Assembly: GCF_934561735.1 (NCBI RefSeq)
Contig: NZ_CAKTGT010000003.1
Coordinates: forward strand, 186,001 to 250,000
DNA from: an uncultured Eubacterium sp.
GTDB lineage: Bacteria; Bacillota; Clostridia; Oscillospirales; Acutalibacteraceae
DNA length: 64,000 nucleotides
Direction: 5' to 3'
In this document: positions 60,533-64,000 of the stretch, in pieces
Layout: each line of letters opens with the position of its first letter
Position numbering within the stretch: position 1 is the first letter of the stretch
Translations under genes and position numbers: made by a program
Notes under the pieces: generated by a model
Seen by the model: only the letters and a program-made list of their open reading frames with translations
Databases searched by the model: none
Told to the model about the DNA's origin: nothing

Positions 60533-62950
60533 ATGGCATATAAATCAAAAACAGACCCTGCGTTGCAGGCACTTCAAACAGAAAACACTTCGGCAGTTTA
60601 TTCCATTAAGCGAAACATTTTGACTCATTTTCAGGACTTTACAAAAGATTTTCAGTCAAATATGCACCACAAGGGTTATCGCCGCTTTATGAACAAGCTG
60701 ATGGACAAAGAAATTCCAAAGGCATACAGAGAGGCGGCACAGGCTCCCGTTGACGAAAAGAAAGTTGTTTTTGTTGAGGTTAGACATCCGCAGGTTACAA
60801 ACAGTATGCAGGTTATGTTTGACGAACTTGCAAACAACTACGACTACAACATCCACACTCACTTTTTGCTTACAAACGGCACAATCAGAGCCGATTTCAG
60901 AAAGCGTTGCCTTGATGCGGTAAAAGATATTGCAACGGCAAAATATGTGTTTATGAACGAAGCTTCAAACACAATGTCGGCAATGCCGCTCCGCCCCGAA
61001 ACAAAGATTATTCAGCTTTGGCACGGTTGCGGTGCATTTAAAAAATTCGGGTTTTCAACAGCCGATTTGTTGTTTGGTGCTTCAAGAGAAGAACAGCTTA
61101 AACACCCGTTTAACAAAAACTATTCGCTTGTAACGGTCAGCTCACCCGAGGTCATTTGGGCATACAACGAAGCTATGAACATCGACGAGAGCACAGGCAT
61201 TGTTCAGGCAACAGGTTCAAGCCGTACCGATATTTTCTACAACGATGAATTTCTCAAAGAAGCAAGAGAACATGTTTACGAGCTTGTTCCGCAGGCAAAG
61301 GACAAAAAAATCATTCTTTATGCTCCTACTTTCCGTGGCAGAGTTGCCAAGGCAGAAACTCCGGATATGCTCAATATAAAAATGTTTTACGAGGCACTCG
61401 GTGACGAATATGTGCTTCTCATCAAACACCATCCGGTTGTAAAAAATCCACCTGCCGTACCGGAAGCATACAAGGATTTTGCAATGGATGTAGGCAACAT
61501 TTTGAGCATTGAGGAACTCCTCTCAACCGCAGACATCTGCATTTCGGACTACTCATCTCTTGTATTTGAATACAGCTTGTTTGAAAAGCCGCTTATTTTC
61601 TTTGCCTATGATTTGGACGAATATTTTGACTGGAGAGGCTTTTACTATGATTACTTTGAACTTGCTCCGGGTCTTATCGCAAAGACAAACTTTGAGATGA
61701 TTGACTACATCAAGCATATTGACGAACGCTTTGACAAAAAAGCAATTCAGGATTTCAGATACAAATTTATGCGTTCGTGCGACGGTCACGCAACCCAAAG
61801 AATCATCGACACGGTGTTTGAAAATCCCGAAGCACACAAAAAAGAATGTAAGCATTTTGAGCATTTTTATACCGTGCCAAAGGTTGAAAGCAGCAAAACT
61901 CCGTACTTCAAGCGAGTTGAAAAGGTTAAAAAGCAAAAGAAAAACGCAACAAAACTTTATGACAACCTCAAAAACAGCGAACTTCAAAAAGGCAGTGTTA
62001 TTGCACTTGACATCAAGTCAAAAGAAGTGAGAACGCTTGCAAAAGCACAAGGCGTTAAGCTTGTTAAATCCGGCAATCTTGAAGAAGCGATGCCTGTTAT
62101 CGCACAAAGTGAATATATCATCATCGACAAGCCGAGCACTTTGCTTGACAGCCTTGAAATGAGAGATGAAACAAAGGTTATCTACCTTCCGCCAAATGCT
62201 TTTCCTCTTACCACATTCGGCTGTGACACAAAGAAATACAGAAGCGGACTCCGCAAAGAAATATACGAAGTTGCACCGCTTTTCAACAGCGTTTCGGCAG
62301 TTACCGCACCAAGCGAAGCAACAGGAGAACTGTTCAAAAAAGAATTCGGCAAGGATGTAAAGGTGCTTAACATCGGCGATGTAAAGACCGACATTTTCTT
62401 TGACGAAGAAAACAAGAAGAAAATTCTTGACAAACTTTACGAAACTCATCCTAAACTTAAAGGCAGAAAGATTATCGTATACATTTCGACAAACGGCGAA
62501 GCCATTGACGACTCGGCTATGTACGAATATCTTTACAAAGATTATGTACTTCTTAAATGCTATACAAACCTCAACAATGTTACCGAAACTCTTGTTTACT
62601 ACGCAGACAGCATTGTTGATGTAAGCGATATATTTAAGCCTTATGAGATTTTATCGATTGCCGACATTGCAATAGGCAACATCAACGCTCCTGTACTTTC
62701 GTTTGCCGCAACGGGCAAGCCGCTGTTCCTTTACACCAAGAACACAAACAAGGCTCTTTTTGAAGCCGAAACCCTTGTTGATGTCAAAGAGGACATCAAA
62801 CTTCCTATATACAACAGCATTGATGATGTAATAAAAGAAATTTTGGATATTGAAAACTACGATTATTCGGGTTATAATCAAATCAAGGACAAGTACCTTG
62901 CAAACTGCAACGGAAAAAGCCTTGAAAATTTGTTGAATAAGTTAAAGTAA
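60533..62950 (+). CDS. Polyol-phosphate transferase with degenerate second transferase domain
   Basis: An 805-aa protein. Residues about 90-440 are a complete Glyphos_transf domain (QLWHGCGAFKKFGF, GSSRTDIF, YAPTFRGRV, IKHHPVV, CISDYSSLVFEYSL). After a Lys-rich linker (about 455-475) the rest repeats the same fold in decayed form: LPPNAFPLTTFG replaces the WHGCGAF motif, GDVKTDIFFDEENKKK keeps the TDIF element, VYISTNGE replaces APTFRG and GNINAPVLSFAATG replaces the DYSS motif. So domain 2 seems catalytically dead. With TarIJ next door the substrate is likely CDP-ribitol, making this a TarL/TarK-like candidate. Confidence 0.88.
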   Translation: MAYKSKTDPALQALQTENTSAVYSIKRNILTHFQDFTKDFQSNMHHKGYRRFMNKLMDKEIPKAYREAAQAPVDEKKVVFVEVRHPQVTNSMQVMFDELANNYDYNIHTHFLLTNGTIRADFRKRCLDAVKDIATAKYVFMNEASNTMSAMPLRPETKIIQLWHGCGAFKKFGFSTADLLFGASREEQLKHPFNKNYSLVTVSSPEVIWAYNEAMNIDESTGIVQATGSSRTDIFYNDEFLKEAREHVYELVPQAKDKKIILYAPTFRGRVAKAETPDMLNIKMFYEALGDEYVLLIKHHPVVKNPPAVPEAYKDFAMDVGNILSIEELLSTADICISDYSSLVFEYSLFEKPLIFFAYDLDEYFDWRGFYYDYFELAPGLIAKTNFEMIDYIKHIDERFDKKAIQDFRYKFMRSCDGHATQRIIDTVFENPEAHKKECKHFEHFYTVPKVESSKTPYFKRVEKVKKQKKNATKLYDNLKNSELQKGSVIALDIKSKEVRTLAKAQGVKLVKSGNLEEAMPVIAQSEYIIIDKPSTLLDSLEMRDETKVIYLPPNAFPLTTFGCDTKKYRSGLRKEIYEVAPLFNSVSAVTAPSEATGELFKKEFGKDVKVLNIGDVKTDIFFDEENKKKILDKLYETHPKLKGRKIIVYISTNGEAIDDSAMYEYLYKDYVLLKCYTNLNNVTETLVYYADSIVDVSDIFKPYEILSIADIAIGNINAPVLSFAATGKPLFLYTKNTNKALFEAETLVDVKEDIKLPIYNSIDDVIKEILDIENYDYSGYNQIKDKYLANCNGKSLENLLNKLK

Positions 62951-62967
62951 TTTAAGGAGATATTATT

Positions 62968-63681
62968 ATGACATACGGTGTTATTCTTGCCGGCGGTATC
63001 GGCTCAAGAATGGGCGGTGACAAGCCAAAGCAGTACCTTACCGTTAAAGACAAGCCTATCATCATCTACACTATCGAGAAGTTTTTGGTAGTGCCTGAAT
63101 TTGAAAAAGTTATCGTTCTTTGCCCAAAGCAGTGGGTTGAGCACACAAAGAACCTCATTGAAAAGCACATTGCACCTGCAAAGGACAGAGTTGCTGTTAT
63201 TGAGGGCGGCTCAACAAGAAACGAAACTATTATGAACGCCATCAAGCTTATTGAAAGCGAGGGCAAACTCAATGACGATACCGTCATTGTTACTCACGAT
63301 TCTGTTCGTCCGTTTGTTACCCACAGAATCATTGAAGAAAACATCAAAGCTGCCGAGGAATTCGGTGCCTGCGACACGGTTGTTCCTGCAACAGACACAA
63401 TTGTTGAAGCTATGGACAACGCAACAATTTCAAACATTCCTGACAGAAGCAAGATGTATCAGGGTCAAACCCCTCAATCATTCAAGGCTCTCAAGCTCAA
63501 GAATATGTACGAAAGTCTTACAGACGAAGAAAAGGACATCCTCACAGACGCAGCAAAAATCTTTGTTATCAAAGGTGAAAAAGTTGCTCTTGTTCAGGGT
63601 GAAACCTACAATATGAAAATAACCTACCCTTATGATTTGAGAGTGGCAAAGTCTTTGTTGGAGGACGAAACCGATGATTAA
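62968..63681 (+). CDS. tarI: Ribitol-5-phosphate cytidylyltransferase (TarI; IspD-like)
   Basis: A 237-aa cytidylyltransferase making CDP-ribitol. The IspD/TarI nucleotide loop GVILAGGIGSRMGGDKPKQY, GGSTRNETI, VTHDSVRPFV and QTPQSFKA are intact. IspD has the same motifs, but the overlap with a TarJ gene and the neighbouring polyol transferases identify it as TarI. AAGGAG precedes the ATG. Confidence 0.92.
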   Translation: MTYGVILAGGIGSRMGGDKPKQYLTVKDKPIIIYTIEKFLVVPEFEKVIVLCPKQWVEHTKNLIEKHIAPAKDRVAVIEGGSTRNETIMNAIKLIESEGKLNDDTVIVTHDSVRPFVTHRIIEENIKAAEEFGACDTVVPATDTIVEAMDNATISNIPDRSKMYQGQTPQSFKALKLKNMYESLTDEEKDILTDAAKIFVIKGEKVALVQGETYNMKITYPYDLRVAKSLLEDETDD

Positions 63682-64000
63682 TACAATCTATCGCTTGGTA
63701 GCTCCGAGACGATTTGAAATTGCATTTGAGGACATCAATATGTTTGGCGAAAATGCGATTGTAAGACCTACCAATCTTTCTATCTGCAATGCCGATATGA
63801 GATATTACCTCGGCACCCGTGACGCAAAGGTTCTTGCCGAAAAACTGCCTATGGCACTCATCCACGAGGGTATCGGCGAAGTTCTTCACGACCCGTCGGG
63901 CAAGTTCCAAACAGGTGACCTTGTTGTTATGGTGCCTAATTGCCCTACGGAAAAGGACGAATACATTGCAGAAAACTACTTGCGTTCTTCAAAATTCTGC
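63674..64000 (+). CDS. tarJ: Ribulose-5-phosphate reductase TarJ, partial
   Basis: The first 109 codons only; the gene runs off the right edge. It is a zinc-type medium-chain dehydrogenase reducing ribulose-5-phosphate to ribitol-5-phosphate for TarI. TIYRLVAPRRFEIAFEDI, NLSICNADMRYYLGTRD and the GIGEVLHD segment match the TarJ N-terminus. The ATG overlaps the tarI stop by 8 bases, so the pair is translationally coupled. Confidence 0.92.
   Translation, partial: MINTIYRLVAPRRFEIAFEDINMFGENAIVRPTNLSICNADMRYYLGTRDAKVLAEKLPMALIHEGIGEVLHDPSGKFQTGDLVVMVPNCPTEKDEYIAENYLRSSKFC

Overview
The window looks like a chromosome segment of an anaerobic, Gram-positive, low-to-mid GC member of the Clostridia, most likely Oscillospirales/Ruminococcaceae. 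The signs are pyruvate:ferredoxin oxidoreductase, a flavodiiron protein, Spo0A, Thr-rich lipoproteins, an Agr-type peptide system, teichoic-acid genes of the TarIJ type, BspA-like repeats and sigma-A promoters with 17-bp spacers. Species cannot be assigned from sequence alone. No rRNA, CRISPR, transposase or phage gene was seen; there is one intact tRNA.

Layout. 1-413 is non-coding and hairpin-rich. 414-3502 (-) is a secreted subtilisin-like protease with a coupled lipoprotein. 3750-7082 is an Agr-type quorum-sensing locus: XRE regulator, LytTR response regulator and AgrC-like kinase on the minus strand, divergent from a 51-codon AgrD precursor overlapping AgrB. 7232-8744 (-) holds a membrane protein and a degenerate sortase-like protein. 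8851-18336 (-) is metabolic: PFOR, a small membrane protein with an RluA-type pseudouridine synthase, GH29 fucosidase, iron alcohol dehydrogenase and a GPH-family symporter. 18461-19975 (+) is a three-gene overlapping set (DUF523, lipoprotein, acetyltransferase). 20052-24548 (-) is an overlapping chain MreB-like / BtuR-like / EcfT / double EcfA / EcfS, probably corrinoid uptake and adenosylation. RecD2 follows.

26979-39099 (-) is core information processing: rpoB-rpoC, then rpsL-rpsG-fusA-tuf, with recognisable promoters before rpoB, rpsL and tuf. 39508-47088 (+) carries a peptide-binding lipoprotein, VanZ-like protein, nagB, a Thr-rich lipoprotein, metG, a short CDF-like protein and a membrane-anchored phosphoesterase. 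47157-49580 (-) is a large secreted protein followed by a 44-codon peptide gene. 49992-52344 (-) has a flavodiiron protein and a second iron alcohol dehydrogenase.

52559-52828 contains an intact tRNA-Pro(UGG) preceded by an exact 5'-half copy of itself inside a structured-looking ~175-bp element. 52860-55285 is an AT-rich patch of poorly recognised genes plus a Nudix hydrolase. Spo0A (-) follows. The right end (+) is cell envelope: a glycerophosphodiesterase, an alpha/beta hydrolase, two CDP-polyol phosphotransferases (one with an added degenerate second domain), TarI and the start of TarJ.

The best candidates for something undescribed are the tRNA-Pro half element, the 44-aa peptide with its large secreted partner, the AgrD and its divergent regulator cluster, the sortase-like protein without catalytic His/Arg, and the wall-polymer transferase with a decayed second domain.
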